Of a stretch of DNA of 64,000 bases, positions 63,218-64,000 are shown piece after piece; positions within the stretch are counted from its first letter, which is position 1; every line of letters starts with the position of its first letter. The translations under genes were made by a program, and so were the position numbers. This DNA comes from Coriaria nepalensis. Lineage: Eukaryota; Streptophyta; Magnoliopsida; Cucurbitales; Coriariaceae. The DNA is taken from NCBI GenBank assembly GCA_027186245.1, contig CP114481.1:47027501-47091500 (forward strand). Direction: 5' to 3'. Below the pieces are notes generated by a model. It was given only the letters and a program-made list of their open reading frames with translations. It was not told the DNA's origin and searched no databases.

Positions 63218-64000
63218 AGTCATTTCAAGTCAATAACTTATTTCAAAGCAAGTCGAACGCATTCTAATGTTGCACTACAAACACAAGTTTTGTGCATAAC
63301 TTGCAAATGATCAGTGCAAGGAAAGTGTTCATTCGTTTAACCTTAAAACCATTTCAATAAGTGATTTCAAGTCAATAACTTAATTCAAAGCAAGTCGAAC
63401 GAATTCTATTTTTGCACTACAAACACAAGTTTTGTGCATAACTTCCAAATGATCAATGCAAGGAAAGTGTGGATTCGTTGAACCTTAAAATCTTTTCAAT
63501 GAGTCATTTCAAGTCAATAACTTATTTCAAAGGCACTCGAACGAATTCTATTTTTGCACTACAAACACAAGTTTTGTGCATAACTTGCAAATGATCAATG
63601 CAAGGAAACGTGTGCATTCGTTTAACCTTACAATCATTTCGATGAGTCATTTCAAGTCAATAACTTATTTCAAAGTAAGTCGAACGAATTCTATTTTTGC
63701 ACGCCAAACACAAGTTTTCTGCATAACTTGCAAATGATCAATGCAAGGAAATTGTCAATTCGTTTAAACTTAAAATCATTTCAATGAGTCTTTTCAAGTC
63801 AATAACTTATTTCAAATCAAGTCGAACAAATTCTATTTTTGCACTACAAACACAAGTTTTGTGCATAACTTGCAAATGATCAATGCAAGGAATGTGTCCA
63901 TTCGTTTAACCTTAAAATCATTTCAATGAGTCATTTCAACTCAATATCTTCTTTCAAAGCAATTCGAACGAATTCTATTTTTGCACTACAAACACAACTT
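63218..64000 (+). repeat. Diverged relative of 25.3-26.0 kb block
   Basis: The marker order repeats that at about 25,280-26,060 (and its 20-mer copy near 28,120-28,900): CATTCTAAT.TTGC, GTGTTCATTCG, ACTTCCAAATG, AGGCACTCG, CTTACAATCATTTC, AAAGTAAGTCG, GCACGCCAAACAC, AAATTGTC.ATTCGTTTAAAC and GGAATGTGTCC. The CGCCAAACAC markers at 25,761 and 63,702 are 37,941 apart, which is 267 x 142 plus the 27 bases of accumulated indels. It has private changes (CTAATGTTGC, GATCAGTGC, GTGGATTCG, TTTTCTGCATAAC, GAGTCTTTTC), so it is an older relative and not a recent copy. The window ends 73 bases into a monomer. Confidence 0.83.
63603..63613 (+). other. Single-base insertion in a monomer (143 bp)
   Basis: GGAAACGTGTGCATTCG replaces the usual GGAAAGTGTGCATTCG, adding one C. 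It restores the register lost at 34,331 apart from the CTT insertions. The total offset from there to the end is 27 bases, equal to nine times three. Confidence 0.88.

Larger units (their letters stand above)
1..64000 (+). repeat. 142-bp satellite DNA array, about 450.5 monomers
   Basis: The sequence is a direct tandem repeat from the first base to the last. Recognisable landmarks (GAGTCATTTC, TTTTTGCACTACAAACAC, AATGATCAATGCAA, AACCTTAAAATC) recur every 142 bases in one orientation, with no inverted block and no unique insert. The GAGTCA landmark at 1, 143 and so on reaches 63,928, an offset of 450 x 142 plus 27, and the 27 is accounted for exactly by eleven small indels. Monomers differ mainly by substitutions at a limited set of positions. 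Uniform AT-rich tandem DNA of this length is known from centromeric and pericentromeric heterochromatin of eukaryotes. The tenebrionid beetle origin is only a suggestion from monomer length and the frequent EcoRI site. Transcription of such arrays is known in other species, but nothing here shows it directly. Confidence 0.97.

Noticed and set aside
1..64000. CRISPR array
   Set aside because: Repeats are 142 bases and contiguous, with no unique spacers of constant size and no cas genes.
1..64000. Bacterial or plasmid iteron region
   Set aside because: There are hundreds of 142-bp units and no replication gene or coding sequence in 64 kb. Such an array is not known from bacteria and fits eukaryotic heterochromatin.
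1..64000. Telomeric repeats or ribosomal DNA spacers
   Set aside because: No short telomere motif run and no rRNA sequence was found anywhere. The repeat does not lead into a gene on either side within the window.

Overview
The whole 64 kb window is one uninterrupted, head-to-tail satellite DNA array. I see no gene, RNA gene, transposon, CRISPR array or unique sequence. The unit is an AT-rich 142-bp monomer; counting bases in monomer 1 (1-142) gives 46 G+C, about 32%. With the unit starting at GAGTCA there are 450 complete monomers plus a 73-bp partial one (63,928-64,000), all in the same orientation. Register is kept almost perfectly. The total shift of 27 bases by the end is fully explained by nine copies of one 3-base insertion, one single-base deletion (about 34,331) and one single-base insertion (about 63,608).

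The host is most likely a eukaryote, with the array in centromeric, pericentromeric or other constitutive heterochromatin. A 142-bp AT-rich monomer carrying an EcoRI site (GAATTC) in many copies recalls the 142-bp satellites described in tenebrionid beetles (Tenebrio molitor, Palorus). That is a guess from length and the EcoRI site only, because I cannot compare sequences here. CpG is close to expectation in monomer 1 (3 seen, about 3.5 expected from base counts), which does not suggest heavy CpG methylation.

On top of the monomer period lies a patchwork of higher-order repeats (HORs) of different length. From left to right these are: 10/11-mers (41-3,022); a 9-mer pair (3,490-6,045); a 16-mer-spaced duplication (6,810-8,875 and 9,082-11,147); a near-identical copy of the first 3.5 kb at 10,651-14,160; 10-mers to about 15,530; three complete 23-mers of 3,266 bp (15,885-25,682); two 20-mers of 2,840 bp overlapping the third 23-mer (23,502-29,181); 11-mers of 1,565 bp (29,466-32,980); irregular sequence to 36,264; 13-mers of 1,849 bp (36,265-41,870); a mosaic to 49,164; an 8-mer pair (49,165-51,540); a second mosaic to 56,874; an 11-mer pair (56,875-60,032); and a 10-mer pair (60,093-62,802). 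The last 0.8 kb is a diverged relative of 25.3-26.0 kb.

The short reading frames (60 and 70 codons) are by-products of the repeat. Each starts at TTG or GTG, not ATG, and recurs only because its monomer variants recur. What is of interest is the structure: nested HOR generations, recombination junctions kept in register, a four-monomer cassette tagged by a 3-base insertion that occurs nine times, linked variant haplotypes, and conserved short palindromes in the monomer, including an AP-1/GCN4-like ATGAGTCAT in most units.
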